A stretch of DNA of 64,000 bases from Bauldia sp. (GTDB lineage Bacteria > Pseudomonadota > Alphaproteobacteria > Rhizobiales > Kaistiaceae), in NCBI GenBank assembly GCA_026126065.1, contig JAHCJY010000004.1, positions 310,001 to 374,000 of the forward strand, given 5' to 3'. The notes below the pieces were generated by a model that made no database searches, was not told where the DNA came from, and was given only the letters and a program-made list of their open reading frames with translations. Positions 8,233 to 17,995 of the stretch are shown here, in pieces; positions within the stretch are counted from its first letter, which is position 1; the number at the start of each line of letters is the position of its first letter. Made by a program: the position numbers and the translations under genes.

Positions 8233-9548
8233 TCCCGCGCTACAGCCGCCCCGAGATGGCGGCCATCTGGTCCCAGGAAACCAAGTTCCGGATCTGGTTC
8301 GAGATCGAGGCGCATGCCCTGTCGGCCATGGCCGAGCTCGGACTCGTGCCGCAGTCCGCCGCCGACACGGTCTGGGCCAAAGGCCGCGACGCAAAATTCG
8401 ATGTCGAGCGCATCGACGCGATCGAGCGCGAGGTGAAGCACGACGTCATCGCCTTCCTCACGCACCTTGCCGAGATCGTCGGGCCGGACTCGCGCTTCGT
8501 GCACCAGGGGCTGACGTCGTCGGACATCCTCGACACCTGCTTCAACATCCAGCTCGTCCGCGCGTCCGACATCCTGCTGGCCGACATCGACGCGCTGCTG
8601 GCCGCGCTCAAGCGCCGCGCCTTCGAGCACAAGGACACCGTCACGATCGGCCGTAGCCACGGCATCCACGCGGAGCCCACGACGTTCGGCATCAAGCTGG
8701 CGCAGGCCTATGCCGAGTTTGCCCGCGCCCGACGCCGCATCCATGCCGCCCGCGAGGAAGTCGCGACCTGTGCGCTCTCCGGCGCCGTCGGAACGTTCGC
8801 CAACATCGATCCGCGCGTCGAGGAGAAGGTCGCGCACGCGCTCGGCCTTCGTCCCGAGCCGGTCTCGACCCAGATCATCCCGCGCGACCGCCATGCGATG
8901 TTCTTCGCCACGCTGGGCGTCGTTGCGTCATCGGTCGAGCGGATGGCTACGGAAATCCGCCATCTGCAGCGGACCGAAGTGCTTGAAGCGGAAGAATATT
9001 TCTCGCCGGGGCAGAAGGGTTCCTCGGCGATGCCGCACAAGCGAAACCCGGTGCTGTCGGAGAACCTGACCGGCCTTGCCCGCCTTGTCCGCGGCATGGC
9101 CCTGCCGGCGATGGAGAACGTGGCGCTTTGGCACGAGCGGGACATCTCGCATTCGGCGGTGGAGCGGATGATCGGCCCGGACGCCACCGTGACCCTCGAC
9201 TTCGCCCTCGCCCGCCTCACCGGCGTGATCGACAAGCTCGTTGTCTATCCCCAAAACATGAAGCGGAACCTCGACCTGCTGGGCGGACTGATGCACTCGC
9301 AGCGGGTGATGCTCGCCCTCATCGACAAGGGCTCGTCACGCGAGAATGCGTATTCCCTAGTCCAGCGGAACGCGATGCGGACCTGGAACGGCGAGGGCGA
9401 CTTCCTGGCGTTCCTCAAGGCGGACGACGATGTGCGGAAGCTTCTGTCCGACGACGATCTCGGCGCGCTGTTCGACCTCGGCTACCACACGCGGCACGTC
9501 GACACGATCTTCCACCGGGTGTTCGGCGTCGCCTCCGAACGGGACTGA
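8229..9548 (+). CDS. purB: Adenylosuccinate lyase
   Basis: Catalyses two fumarate eliminations in purine synthesis: SAICAR to AICAR, and adenylosuccinate to AMP. The 439-residue protein shows the fumarase-superfamily signature GQKGSSAMPHKRNP with the flexible catalytic loop serine, plus HQGLTSSDILDT and the catalytic histidine region GRSHGIHAEPTTFG. The family's N-terminus is IPRYSRPEMAAIW. The GTG at 8229 overlaps the stop of the membrane-protein gene by four bases. The other purine genes lie 1.3-9 kb downstream on the same strand, separated by the sulfotransferase remnant and the zeta subunit gene. Confidence 0.97.
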   Translation: MIPRYSRPEMAAIWSQETKFRIWFEIEAHALSAMAELGLVPQSAADTVWAKGRDAKFDVERIDAIEREVKHDVIAFLTHLAEIVGPDSRFVHQGLTSSDILDTCFNIQLVRASDILLADIDALLAALKRRAFEHKDTVTIGRSHGIHAEPTTFGIKLAQAYAEFARARRRIHAAREEVATCALSGAVGTFANIDPRVEEKVAHALGLRPEPVSTQIIPRDRHAMFFATLGVVASSVERMATEIRHLQRTEVLEAEEYFSPGQKGSSAMPHKRNPVLSENLTGLARLVRGMALPAMENVALWHERDISHSAVERMIGPDATVTLDFALARLTGVIDKLVVYPQNMKRNLDLLGGLMHSQRVMLALIDKGSSRENAYSLVQRNAMRTWNGEGDFLAFLKADDDVRKLLSDDDLGALFDLGYHTRHVDTIFHRVFGVASERD

Positions 9549-9592
9549 CCTACGATCGACATTCGTCGCTCAACTGGCCGGGGGGCCGCCGG

Positions 9593-10315
9593 ATGATCGT
9601 CTCGCACCGCCACCGATTCATCTTCCTGAAGACGGCCAAGACGGCAGGTACGTCGTTCGAAATCGCCCTCTAGAGCATCTGCGGGCCGCGCGACATCATC
9701 ACCGAGATAACGCCGAAGGACGAGGCTATCCGCCATCGACTGGGCTTTCGCGGCGCGCAGAACCACCGCGTGCCCTGGCGGAAGCTCGGCCTGCGAGGGC
9801 TTGCCCGCGTTTTCATACGCGGGGCGCGCCCCGCGGGGCCGTACAACCACACGTCGGCGGCCGAGATTCGCGCCGCAGTCCCCGACGAGGTCTGGCGCGA
9901 CTACTACAAGTTCACGATCGTCCGTAATCCGTGGGACCGGATGGTGAGCCTGTACTTCTACCAGACCCGCCGCGAGCCGCAGCCGGGCTCCTTCCACGAC
10001 TACCTCGTGGGCAACCCGGCGCGCGTGCTCGACAACTGGCGCCAGTACACGCTCGACGGACGACCGGTGATGGACGGCGTCGTCCGCTTCGAGGCATTCG
10101 ACGAAACGATCGCCGAGATCAGCCGCGCTGCCGGCATTCCGTCAACCGTCCTTGACGTGTTCCGGGCACAGAGTGCCAAGACGCAGTTCCGCGACCGGTC
10201 TTTCCGGATGTCCGCCGCGGATGCCGCGCTCATCGGAAGCCTGGCTGAACCGGAGGCGCGTGCCTTCGGCTATGAAGGTCCGCCGCCATGGCTGGTGGCC
10301 GAAGACGGGAGCTAG
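9593..10315 (+). pseudogene. Sulfotransferase family protein interrupted by an in-frame amber codon
   Basis: Read as one frame from ATG 9593, the product would be a 240-codon sulfotransferase of the Sulfotransfer_2-like type, with the 5'-phosphosulfate loop KTAKTAGTSFE near residues 14-24 and the 3'-phosphate motif FTIVRNPWDRM near residue 107. Codon 27 is TAG (9671-9673), directly after the PAPS-binding helix. The frame and family similarity continue without a shift on the other side. A single base change (for example TCG to TAG) would explain it. No internal start before codon 60 would restore the PAPS loop, so the gene is either broken, dependent on amber readthrough, or affected by a sequence error. 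The intact enzyme would transfer sulfate from PAPS to a glycan or similar acceptor. Confidence 0.8.
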
Positions 10316-10635
10316 CCTTCGCCGGCGATCTGTTCCATGGCCGTCGCCATGAACTCCGACATCTTGGAGCGTATCTGGGCGTCGGTGTGGTTGACCTTCG
10401 CAGCGTCGAAATCGCCGCGGATCTTGCGGAAGACGTCCTCCTCGCCGGCCTCGACGAAGTCGGCGGCGACCACTTCTCTCGCATAGGCGTCGGCCTCAGG
10501 GCCGGCCTTGCCCATCTCGCCGGCCGCCCAGATGCCGAGCAGCTTGTTCCGCCGCGCCTCGGCCTTGAAGCGAAGCTCGGCATCGTGCGCGAACTTGTTC
10601 TCGAAGGCGTCTTTCCGCTTGTCGAAGGTCGTCAT
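10312..10635 (-). CDS. ATP synthase F1 inhibitor subunit zeta (DUF1476)
   Basis: The 107-residue product matches the alphaproteobacterial zeta subunit, which inserts its N-terminus into F1 and blocks ATP hydrolysis: [21 protein letters not shown], then [10 protein letters not shown] and a four-helix remainder with the ending [12 protein letters not shown]. Start ATG 10635 is fixed by this conserved N-terminus; the longer open frame upstream is non-coding. The gene is convergent with the sulfotransferase remnant and shares a CTAG tetranucleotide at 10312-10315 that supplies both stop codons. The 250-base gap to purC upstream is divergent and should hold both promoters. Confidence 0.93.
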   Translation of the reverse strand: MTTFDKRKDAFENKFAHDAELRFKAEARRNKLLGIWAAGEMGKAGPEADAYAREVVAADFVEAGEEDVFRKIRGDFDAAKVNHTDAQIRSKMSEFMATAMEQIAGEG

Positions 10636-10885
10636 CGGCGTCTGCTGGCCTCGGGTTTCGGGAATGGTTTCCGCGCGGTTTGAAATAGAAGGCCGGCGTC
10701 CCCAAATCAATGGCGCGCCTTGGCCGCAACCCCGCTTACATTGTGCTTGCGGGGGTGATCGGCTACGGTCCCGCCGCGCCGCACGCTTCTGCATGCATGG
10801 CGCGAGTCGCCGCCTCGTGGCGCCCATCAAATGGCAACGGACGCAGGCAGGCGACGTGGATTTCCTCGAAAACCGGTACATACCC

Positions 10886-11695
10886 ATGAATCGCCGGCGG
10901 CGAATTTATGAAGGCAAGGCGAAGATCCTCTACGAGGGTCCGGAGCCCGGCACGCTCATCCAGTTCTTCAAGGACGACGCGACCGCCTTCAACAAGAAGA
11001 AGCATGAGGTCGTCGACGGCAAGGGTGTGCTCAACAACCGCATCTCCGAGCACATTTTCACGGCGCTCAACAAGATCGGCATCCCGACGCACTTCATCCG
11101 TCGGCTGAACATGCGCGAGCAGCTGATCCGCGAAGTCGAGATCATTCCGCTCGAAGTCGTGGTCCGCAACATTGCTGCCGGGTCGCTTGCGAAACGCCTC
11201 GGCCTCGAGGAAGGTACCGTCCTCCCCCGCTCGATCATCGAGTTCTACTACAAGAACGATGCCCTCGAGGACCCGATGGTCACCGAGGAGCACATCACGG
11301 CCTTCGGCTGGGCGACGCCGCAGGAGATCGACGACGTGATGGCGCTCGCCATCCGCGTCAACGACTTCCTCACCGGCCTCTTCCTCGGCGTCGGCATCCA
11401 GCTCGTCGACTTCAAGATGGAATGCGGCCGGCTGTGGGAAGGCGACCTGATGCGCGTCGTCGTCGCCGACGAGATCTCGCCCGATTCCTGCCGGCTGTGG
11501 GACATCCAGACAAAGGACAAGCTCGACAAGGACCGGTTCCGCCGCGACCTCGGCGGCTTGGTGGAGGCCTACCAGGAAGTCGCCCGCCGCCTCGGCATCC
11601 TCATCGAGCAGGAGCGTCCGCGCGCGACTGGCCCGGTGCTGGTGCAGGATTCGGGCGCGCCGGCTCCGGCAGACAAGCCACGGTCGCTGTCGTGA
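10886..11695 (+). CDS. purC: Phosphoribosylaminoimidazole-succinocarboxamide synthase
   Basis: Joins aspartate to CAIR with ATP to give SAICAR, the substrate of PurB. Family features are [18 protein letters not shown] at the N-terminus, FKDDATAFN, the [13 protein letters not shown] segment, and VDFKMECGR with [13 protein letters not shown] in the C-terminal half. ATG 10886 is fixed by the conserved start. At 269 residues it is slightly longer than the minimal enzyme because of a Pro/Ala-rich tail. The stop overlaps the purS start by four bases (GTGA), so purC and purS are translationally coupled. Confidence 0.97.
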   Translation: MNRRRRIYEGKAKILYEGPEPGTLIQFFKDDATAFNKKKHEVVDGKGVLNNRISEHIFTALNKIGIPTHFIRRLNMREQLIREVEIIPLEVVVRNIAAGSLAKRLGLEEGTVLPRSIIEFYYKNDALEDPMVTEEHITAFGWATPQEIDDVMALAIRVNDFLTGLFLGVGIQLVDFKMECGRLWEGDLMRVVVADEISPDSCRLWDIQTKDKLDKDRFRRDLGGLVEAYQEVARRLGILIEQERPRATGPVLVQDSGAPAPADKPRSLS

Positions 11696-11931
11696 AGGCG
11701 AAGGTCATCGTCACGCTCAAGAACGGCGTCCTCGACCCGCAGGGGAAGGCGATCGAAGGCGCGCTGTCCTCGCTCGGTTTTGAGGGCGTCAACCAGGTGC
11801 GGCAGGGCAAGCTGTTCGAGATCGACCTCGCCACGAGCGACGCCGACGAAGCCCGGCGCGACCTGTCGGCGATGTGCGACCGGCTTCTGGCCAATACCGT
11901 GATCGAGAGCTACCGGATCGAGCTGGTTTAG
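11692..11931 (+). CDS. purS: Phosphoribosylformylglycinamidine synthase subunit PurS
   Basis: The 79-residue PurS bridges PurQ and PurL in the three-part FGAM synthase and helps channel ammonia. The sequence begins [24 protein letters not shown] and contains [16 protein letters not shown], both hallmarks; it ends with the typical [11 protein letters not shown]. The start is GTG 11692, overlapping the purC stop. In relatives purS is usually followed directly by purQ and purL, but here those genes begin about 3.1 kb downstream, after two small genes, an opposite-strand pfp and a secreted-protein gene. Confidence 0.96.
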   Translation: MKAKVIVTLKNGVLDPQGKAIEGALSSLGFEGVNQVRQGKLFEIDLATSDADEARRDLSAMCDRLLANTVIESYRIELV

Positions 11932-12013
11932 CGAGCGCCAGTCCCGGGCAGGCGTGGTCTCGTCAGGTCACGGTAGATCTCCTATATATTTCGGCATCAT
12001 TCGGAAGCAGGCG

Positions 12014-12217
12014 ATGACCGAGATCACGAACGAGTTGATCTACGAAGTCCTCAAGCGGATGCAGGATCGCCTCACCTCCCTCGATCGGAAGGTCGACGAG
12101 GTGAAGGCCGAGCTCGTGGCCATTCGCGGTCATGTCGTCCAGCTTGCCAGCCAGGACGCGCGACTCGAGCGCATCGACCGACCGCAGGATCTGATCGAGC
12201 CGGCGCCTCTCTCCTGA
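12014..12217 (+). CDS. Small coiled-coil protein of unknown function
   Basis: A 67-residue acidic/basic heptad-like protein starting MTEITNELIYEVLKRMQDRL and continuing LDRKVDEVKAELVAIRGHV, with regular leucine, isoleucine and valine spacing that predicts one long coiled coil. Similar short proteins occur beside small toxin-like or unknown genes in Rhizobiales, but I do not recognise a function. ATG 12014 follows a short AT-rich stretch (CTATATAT) that may be the promoter -10. It precedes another unknown small gene by 27 bases. The pair sits in the break between purS and purQL. Confidence 0.6.
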   Translation: MTEITNELIYEVLKRMQDRLTSLDRKVDEVKAELVAIRGHVVQLASQDARLERIDRPQDLIEPAPLS

Positions 12218-12244
12218 CGCCGCGACTCTCGCAAGACAGCCGTC

Positions 12245-12580
12245 ATGTCAGAGAATTACTTCGACATAGTCCTTGATGACCTGACCAAACGAGCGGTCGG
12301 GCGGCTTATCACGGTCGAGGTCTTCGACGAAAAAGCCTTCGATGCGCTGGAAGATTATCTCTGGCAGAAGGCCGAGGGCCTGCGAGACGAGTTCGCCATC
12401 TCGAAACAGGTTCTGACCTGCTTGCGGTCTGCCGCAAGCGCGATAAGGAACCGCTCCGAGTATGACTCCACGGTCCGAAAGCACGTCCATCGTGCCAACG
12501 ACTTCGAGGCGCTTCTCGACCGGCTGATCGCAGGCGAGGTCCGCTCCGACCGCCGGTCAGGAGCGCCTCGCGTCATCTGA
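12245..12580 (+). CDS. Hypothetical protein, 111 residues
   Basis: Not recognised. A soluble, mostly helical and acidic protein (MSENYFDIVLDDLTKRAVG) with a charged tail. It has no signal peptide or membrane segment. Base composition is less GC-biased than the purine genes around it. It follows the coiled-coil gene closely and is convergent with pfp, whose terminator lies just beyond its stop. A two-gene accessory pair (for example toxin-antitoxin-like) is possible, but nothing in the sequence establishes that. Confidence 0.55.
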   Translation: MSENYFDIVLDDLTKRAVGRLITVEVFDEKAFDALEDYLWQKAEGLRDEFAISKQVLTCLRSAASAIRNRSEYDSTVRKHVHRANDFEALLDRLIAGEVRSDRRSGAPRVI

Positions 12581-12634
12581 CGCTGGTGTGGTGTCGACTA
12601 TCGCACTCTAAGGCAGCACGTGCCGAAACGAAAA

Positions 12635-12652
12635 CGGGGCCCGAAGGCCCCG
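12635..12652 (-). terminator. Rho-independent terminator of pfp
   Basis: Read on the minus strand, a seven-pair GC stem (CGGGGCC with GGCCCCG, TTCG-type loop) is followed by a T-rich run (TTTTCGTTT). It begins only nine bases after the pfp stop. Confidence 0.88.
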
Positions 12653-12660
12653 CCCAAACT

Positions 12661-13938
12661 CTATTCCTTGCCGCTAATGTCGAAGGTCGTTTCGAGCTTC
12701 TTCGGCACCCCGACGTTCTTGAGCCGCACGTACTGCGGCATGCCGTTCTTGTAGGGCGGGTAGTGCTCGCCCTGGATGAGCGGCGTCAGGTAGGTGCGGC
12801 ACTTGTCGGTGATGCCGAAACCGTCCTTCGTGATGAAGTTCTTCGGCATCATCTTCTCGACGTTCGCCACCTTGTCGAGCGGCGCCATCGCGATCTTCCA
12901 CTTGTAGGGCTTGTCGCTCTTGCGCTCGATCGCGGGCATGACGGCGTTGTGGCCGGCGAGCGCAAATTCCACCGCAGCCTGGCCGACGGCGTAGGCCTGG
13001 TCGACGTCGGTCTTGGAGGCGATGTGGCGGGCGGCGCGCTGAAGGTAGTCGGCGACGGCCCAGTGATACTTGAGGTTCAGGCCCTGCTTGACGATCGAGG
13101 CGACGACGGGAGCGGCGCCGCCGAGCTGGGCGTGGCCGAACGCATCCTTGAGGCCCTGGTCGGCGAGGAACTTGCCGTCCTCGCCCTTGACGCCTTCCGA
13201 GACGACCACCGAGCAGTAGCCGTACTTCTTCACGTTCTCGTCCACCTTCGCGAGGAATTTTTCGCGGTTGAAGGCAACTTCCGGGAAGAGGATGACGACC
13301 GGGATCTCCGTGTCCTCGTCCGAGGCGAGGCCGCCGGCGGCGGCGATCCAGCCGGCGTGCCGGCCCATCACTTCGAGGATGAAGACCTTGGTCGAGGTCT
13401 TGGCCATCGACGCCACGTCGAAGGACGCCTCGCGCGTCGAGATGGCGATGTACTTGGCGACCGAGCCGAAGCCCGGGCACGTGTCGGTGATCGGGAGATC
13501 GTTGTCGACCGTCTTCGGGACGTGGACGGCGGTGATCGGGTAGCCGAGGCGCGCCGAGATCTGCGAAACCTTGTTGCAGGTGTCCGCGGAATCGCCGCCA
13601 CCATTGTAGAAGAAGTAGCCGATGTCGTGGGCGGCAAACACCTCGATCAGGCGCTCGTATTCGCGCTTGTCGACGTCGAAATTCTTGAGCTTGTAGCGGC
13701 AGGAGCCGAACGCGCCCGACGGGGCGTAGCGGAGGGCCGCGATAGACTTTGTCGACTCCTTGGTGGTGTCGATCAGATCTTCGCTCAGCGCGCCGAGGAT
13801 GCCGTTGCGGCCGGCATAGACCTTGCCGATCTTGTCCTTGTTCGCCCGCGCAGTCTCAATGACGCCACATGCCGACGCATTGATGACGGCCGTCACGCCG
13901 CCGGACTGCGCGTAAAAGGCGTTCTTCTTCTTGGCCAT
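12661..13938 (-). CDS. pfp: Pyrophosphate-dependent 6-phosphofructokinase
   Basis: Phosphorylates fructose 6-phosphate using pyrophosphate (reversibly) instead of ATP. The 425-residue protein shows GGVTAVINASACG at the N-terminus, the phosphoryl-donor loop YNGGGDSADT, and the catalytic segment PKTVDNDLPITD. The lysine in PKTVDND, where ATP-dependent enzymes have glycine, is the mark of PPi use. MGRHAGWIAAAGG supplies the substrate-binding helix. ATG 13938 (MAKKKNAFYAQSGG) is the natural start; the frame is open further upstream but without family sequence. It lies on the opposite strand between purS and purQ. A PPi-energised proton pump (hppA) is encoded about 26 kb away. Confidence 0.95.
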   Translation of the reverse strand: MAKKKNAFYAQSGGVTAVINASACGVIETARANKDKIGKVYAGRNGILGALSEDLIDTTKESTKSIAALRYAPSGAFGSCRYKLKNFDVDKREYERLIEVFAAHDIGYFFYNGGGDSADTCNKVSQISARLGYPITAVHVPKTVDNDLPITDTCPGFGSVAKYIAISTREASFDVASMAKTSTKVFILEVMGRHAGWIAAAGGLASDEDTEIPVVILFPEVAFNREKFLAKVDENVKKYGYCSVVVSEGVKGEDGKFLADQGLKDAFGHAQLGGAAPVVASIVKQGLNLKYHWAVADYLQRAARHIASKTDVDQAYAVGQAAVEFALAGHNAVMPAIERKSDKPYKWKIAMAPLDKVANVEKMMPKNFITKDGFGITDKCRTYLTPLIQGEHYPPYKNGMPQYVRLKNVGVPKKLETTFDISGKE

Positions 13939-14093
13939 GCCGATCTCCCCAGGCTCGCTTCGGAGCACCGCACCACAGGACCCTTCGCGGGTGCCATGGG
14001 CTGTAGCGAGCGCGCGTGGGTCTCGCAAGGGCGAAGGGGAATGACGTGCTGACGCGGACGGGCGCGCCGGCGAAACCTGAGGGGAACAGGAAA

Positions 14094-15068
14094 ATGGTTC
14101 GTGGAAGCCGGATGATCGCTGCCGTTGCGGCGGTGGCGCTCGCAGTCGCAGCAGGCACTGGCGGTGCGGCGGCACAGGAGGAGCCGCTGGAGGCAATCGC
14201 CGCGATCGGCGACCTTGCGCTCGCCTACGACCCCACCGTTTGGCTGGTCGAGATGTCCGGCGAAGCGGGCGTCATCACCTGCATCGCCGAGGACTGCAGC
14301 GAGGCGGTCATCGACGTGGCGATCGTCCGCGATGCTCCATGGTGCGACACGGAAGTGCTCCGCGCACTGTCGCTGGCCGCGTTTCCGGCCCTCACGCGCG
14401 TCGGCTCCAATCTCCACGGCTACAACGACCTCGCGCTCTACATCGCCCGGGCCGCGACGGAGGCGTACCAGCCCGATGTCGGCAATGCGGTCTATGCCTG
14501 CGTGAACCACGCTGGCGACCGGATCGATTTCCGGACGCGCCTTCCGGACGGGCCGATCCCGGAGGGCCAGGACTGGCCCGTGTTCGCCCTCCTCTTCGGG
14601 CTCAGCGCTCCTCCTGCCCCGGAGGCGACCTACCGGATCGGCGACCTCGAACTCCGTTTCCCTGCCGACCGGTGGACGGTCGCGCCGGATGGAGACGGGC
14701 GCCCGGTCCCCACCTGCCTCCCGCCGTTTTGCAGAGAGCATGTCGCCCTGAACGTCGAGGCGGTGGCGGTTCCCGAGAACACGACCCAATGCCTGCCAGA
14801 CGGTATAGCCTGGGAACCCTTCGATGCAGGTCTCGGTCTTGCGGCAACCGAGATCCAGACGGAAGGCGGGCTCACGCTGACCTACGCCGCCATTGGGTCG
14901 ATGTGCCGGGCGATGTCGCCGACACAACATGGCGCATGTCTTATCCATAACGGCGTGCGGTACAGGTTCTGGACAGACTGGAGCATGGGATGCCATTTCG
15001 GCCCCCATATTCCCGACCAGACCTACCTCGATCTCGTCCAATCCCTCCGTCCGGTGACCGCTCCTTGA
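14094..15068 (+). CDS. Secreted protein of two tandem cysteine-containing repeats, unknown function
   Basis: The 324-residue product has a signal peptide ([22 protein letters not shown], cleavage about residue 28). It then has two copies of a domain of about 113 residues, roughly residues 38-149 and 182-294. Shared landmarks are IGDL at the start of each copy, T-C-x4-C (residues 62-68 and 207-213), and [12 protein letters not shown] against [12 protein letters not shown] (residues 135 and 281 on). The cysteines are likely disulfide-bonded in the periplasm. I do not recognise the family. ATG 14094 has a strong purine-rich site (GAGGGGAACAGG). The stop overlaps the purQ TTG start by four bases, so it is coupled to purQL despite no evident link to purines. 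Confidence 0.7.
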   Translation: MVRGSRMIAAVAAVALAVAAGTGGAAAQEEPLEAIAAIGDLALAYDPTVWLVEMSGEAGVITCIAEDCSEAVIDVAIVRDAPWCDTEVLRALSLAAFPALTRVGSNLHGYNDLALYIARAATEAYQPDVGNAVYACVNHAGDRIDFRTRLPDGPIPEGQDWPVFALLFGLSAPPAPEATYRIGDLELRFPADRWTVAPDGDGRPVPTCLPPFCREHVALNVEAVAVPENTTQCLPDGIAWEPFDAGLGLAATEIQTEGGLTLTYAAIGSMCRAMSPTQHGACLIHNGVRYRFWTDWSMGCHFGPHIPDQTYLDLVQSLRPVTAP

Positions 15069-15757
15069 AATCGGCCGTCGTCGTGTTCCCCGGCTCCAAT
15101 CGCGATGGCGACATGATCGCCGCGCTCGAGCTCATCTCCGGCCAGCGACCGATCTCCATCTGGCACGCGGAGACGAGCCTGCCGAAACTCGATCTCATCG
15201 TGCTCCCGGGCGGCTTCTCCTATGGCGACTATCTCCGCACCGGCGCGATAGCGGCGAGGTCGCCGGTGATGCGCGCCGTGGCGGACGCCGCAGCTGCCGG
15301 CGTACCGGTCCTGGGCGTATGCAACGGCTTCCAGATCCTCTGCGAAGCCGGCCTTCTGCCCGGCATCCTGATGCGGAACGCCCGCCTTTCCTTCATCTGC
15401 CGCGACGTGAACCTCCGGGTCGAGACGGCCGACAGCGCCTTCACCCGCGCCTACCGCAAGGGCGAGGTCTTCGCGACGCCGATGGCGCATGGCGAGGGCA
15501 ATTACCGCGTCGACGACGAGACGCTGAAACGCCTCAAGGGCGAGGACCGGGTCGCGTTCCGCTACGTCGACGAGCAGGGCCGGACCACGGATGCCGCCAA
15601 CGCCAATGGCTCGATCGATTCGATCGCGGGCGTCCTGTCGAAAAAGCGGAACGTCCTCGGCCTGATGCCGCATCCCGAGAACGCCGTGGAGCCGGCGCAG
15701 GGCGGGATCGGCGGGCGAAAGCTGTTCGAGGGTATTTTGGGCAAGGTGCTGGCATGA
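15065..15757 (+). CDS. purQ: Phosphoribosylformylglycinamidine synthase subunit PurQ (glutaminase)
   Basis: The class I glutamine amidotransferase subunit that supplies ammonia to PurL. The nucleophile cysteine sits in [17 protein letters not shown]. The oxyanion strand is [17 protein letters not shown], and the catalytic His-Glu pair is in [11 protein letters not shown]. The N-terminus [15 protein letters not shown] is conserved and follows the TTG at 15065, which overlaps the upstream stop (TTGA). Length (230 residues) matches the small-PurQ type that works with PurS and a small PurL. It overlaps purL by four bases (ATGA). Confidence 0.97.
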   Translation: MKSAVVVFPGSNRDGDMIAALELISGQRPISIWHAETSLPKLDLIVLPGGFSYGDYLRTGAIAARSPVMRAVADAAAAGVPVLGVCNGFQILCEAGLLPGILMRNARLSFICRDVNLRVETADSAFTRAYRKGEVFATPMAHGEGNYRVDDETLKRLKGEDRVAFRYVDEQGRTTDAANANGSIDSIAGVLSKKRNVLGLMPHPENAVEPAQGGIGGRKLFEGILGKVLA

Positions 15758-17961
15758 ACGCTCCCGTCGCCATCACCCCGGCCCTCGTCGCCGAGCACGG
15801 CCTCAAGCCGGACGAGTACGAGCGCATCCTGAAGCTGATCGGCCGCGAGCCGACCATCACCGAGCTCGGCATCTTTTCGGCGATGTGGAACGAGCACTGC
15901 TCGTACAAGAGCTCGAAGCGCTGGCTGCGCACGCTGCCGACCAAGGGCGCGCGCGTCATCTACGGGCCGGGCGAGAATGCGGGTGCCGTCGACATCGGCG
16001 ACGGGCAGGCGGTCATCTTCAAGATGGAATCGCACAACCACCCGTCCTACATCGAGCCCTACCAGGGCGCGGCGACGGGCGTCGGCGGCATCCTTCGCGA
16101 CGTGTTCACGATGGGCGCGCGACCTATCGCGGCGATGAACGCGCTGTTCTTCGGCACGCCGGAGCACCCCAAGACGCGGCACCTCGTGTCGGGCGTGGTC
16201 GGCGGCGTCGGCGGCTATGGCAATTCGTTCGGCGTACCGACGGTCGCGGGCAGCGTGCTGTTCGACAAGCGTTACAACGGCAACATCCTCGTCAACGCGT
16301 TCGCCGCCGGCATTGCCGACAAGAACGCGATCTTCACCTCGCAGGCCGAGGGCGTCGGCCGCCCGGTGGTCTATCTCGGCTCGAAGACCGGCCGCGACGG
16401 CATCCATGGCGCGACGATGGCGTCCGCTGCCTTCGGCGGCGCGGACGCCGAAGAGAAGCGTCCGACGGTGCAGGTCGGCGATCCGTTCTCCGAGAAGCTG
16501 CTGCTGGAGGCGTGCCTCGAGCTGATGGCGTCGGGCGCGGTGATCGCGATCCAGGACATGGGCGCGGCGGGACTCACCTCGTCGGCAGTCGAGATGGGCG
16601 CCAAGGGCGACCTCGGCATCCTCCTCGAACTCGACAAGGTGCCGACCCGCGAGACGGGGATGACGGCCTACGAGATGATGCTGTCGGAGAGCCAGGAGCG
16701 CATGCTCATGGTGCTGGACCCCGCGCGCGAGAAGGACGCCGAGGCGATCTTCCGCAAGTGGGGCCTCGATTTCTCGGTCATCGGCCGCACCACCGACGAC
16801 CTCCGCTTCCGTCTCGTCCACAACGGCGTCGAGGTGGCGAACCTCCCCATCAAGGAGCTCGGCGACCAGGCGCCGGAATACGACCGGCCGCGGACCGAGC
16901 CGGTTGCCCCCGCGCCGCTCGACCGCACCTCCGTGCCGGAGCCGGCCGACTACGGCGCAGCGCTCGTCAGCCTCATCGGCTCGCCCAACATGTCGTCGCG
17001 CCGGTATGTGTGGGAGCAGTACGACCACCTCGTGCAGGGCAACACGATCCAGCGGCCGGGCGGCGATGCCGCCGTCGTCCGCCTGCCCGGCACGTCGAAG
17101 GCGCTCGCCTTCACCACCGACGTCACGCCGCGCTACTGCGCCGCCGATCCGTTCGAAGGCGGCAAGCAGGCGATCGCGGAGGCGTGGCGGAACCTGACGG
17201 CGGTGGGCGCCCTGCCCCTCGCGGTCACCGACAACCTCAATTTCGGCAATCCCGAACGGCCGGAGGTGATGGGACAGTTCGCCGCCGCCATCCAGGGGAT
17301 CGGCGAGGCGTGCCGCGTGCTCGACTTCCCGGTCGTGTCGGGCAATGTGTCGCTCTACAACGAGACCGACGGCGCCTCGATCCCGCCGACGCCGACCATC
17401 GGCGGTGTCGGGCTCCTGCAGGACGCCTCGGCGATGGCGACGATCGCCTTCAAGGCCGAGGGCGAGGCGATCCTCGTCATCGGCAAGGCCGGCGTGCATC
17501 TCGGCCGTTCCGCGTATCTCGCGGAATTGCTCGGCCGCGACGAAGGCGCGCCGCCGCCCGTCGACCTCCGGGCGGAGAAGGCGAACGGCGACTTTGTCCG
17601 TTCGCTGATCGCCGCCAAGCGAATCACGGCGTGCCATGATGTGTCCGACGGCGGCATCGCGATTGCGCTCGCCGAGATGGCGCTGAGCGGGAATATCGGC
17701 GTTGCGATCAACCTGGCCCTGTCGGCCGACCGGCTCGCCTGGCTGTTCGGCGAGGATCAGGCGCGCTATGTCGTGACGGCGCCGCAGGAATCGGTCGCCG
17801 CCATCACGGGCGACGCGGCGGCGTCGGGAATCCCGGTGTCGGTCATCGGCCGGACGGGTGGTGCGGAGCTGACATGCACCGGTACGTTTGCCGTGCCGCT
17901 TGCAAAGCTGCGGTCGGCCCACGAAAATTGGTTCCCGGACTACATGGCCCGTCCCGCCTGA
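15754..17961 (+). CDS. purL: Phosphoribosylformylglycinamidine synthase subunit PurL
   Basis: The synthetase subunit converts FGAR, ATP and ammonia to FGAM. The 735-residue protein is the small PurL form. Landmarks are the N-terminal [15 protein letters not shown], the ATP/Mg segment [20 protein letters not shown], and [11 protein letters not shown]. The second half repeats the AIRS-type fold, with [16 protein letters not shown] near the C-terminus. ATG 15754 overlaps the purQ stop. bolA and grxD follow on the same strand, a common alphaproteobacterial order. Confidence 0.97.
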   Translation: MNAPVAITPALVAEHGLKPDEYERILKLIGREPTITELGIFSAMWNEHCSYKSSKRWLRTLPTKGARVIYGPGENAGAVDIGDGQAVIFKMESHNHPSYIEPYQGAATGVGGILRDVFTMGARPIAAMNALFFGTPEHPKTRHLVSGVVGGVGGYGNSFGVPTVAGSVLFDKRYNGNILVNAFAAGIADKNAIFTSQAEGVGRPVVYLGSKTGRDGIHGATMASAAFGGADAEEKRPTVQVGDPFSEKLLLEACLELMASGAVIAIQDMGAAGLTSSAVEMGAKGDLGILLELDKVPTRETGMTAYEMMLSESQERMLMVLDPAREKDAEAIFRKWGLDFSVIGRTTDDLRFRLVHNGVEVANLPIKELGDQAPEYDRPRTEPVAPAPLDRTSVPEPADYGAALVSLIGSPNMSSRRYVWEQYDHLVQGNTIQRPGGDAAVVRLPGTSKALAFTTDVTPRYCAADPFEGGKQAIAEAWRNLTAVGALPLAVTDNLNFGNPERPEVMGQFAAAIQGIGEACRVLDFPVVSGNVSLYNETDGASIPPTPTIGGVGLLQDASAMATIAFKAEGEAILVIGKAGVHLGRSAYLAELLGRDEGAPPPVDLRAEKANGDFVRSLIAAKRITACHDVSDGGIAIALAEMALSGNIGVAINLALSADRLAWLFGEDQARYVVTAPQESVAAITGDAAASGIPVSVIGRTGGAELTCTGTFAVPLAKLRSAHENWFPDYMARPA

Positions 17962-17995
17962 TGGCGCGGCGGCTGAAAGAGCGGAGGACCGGCCC

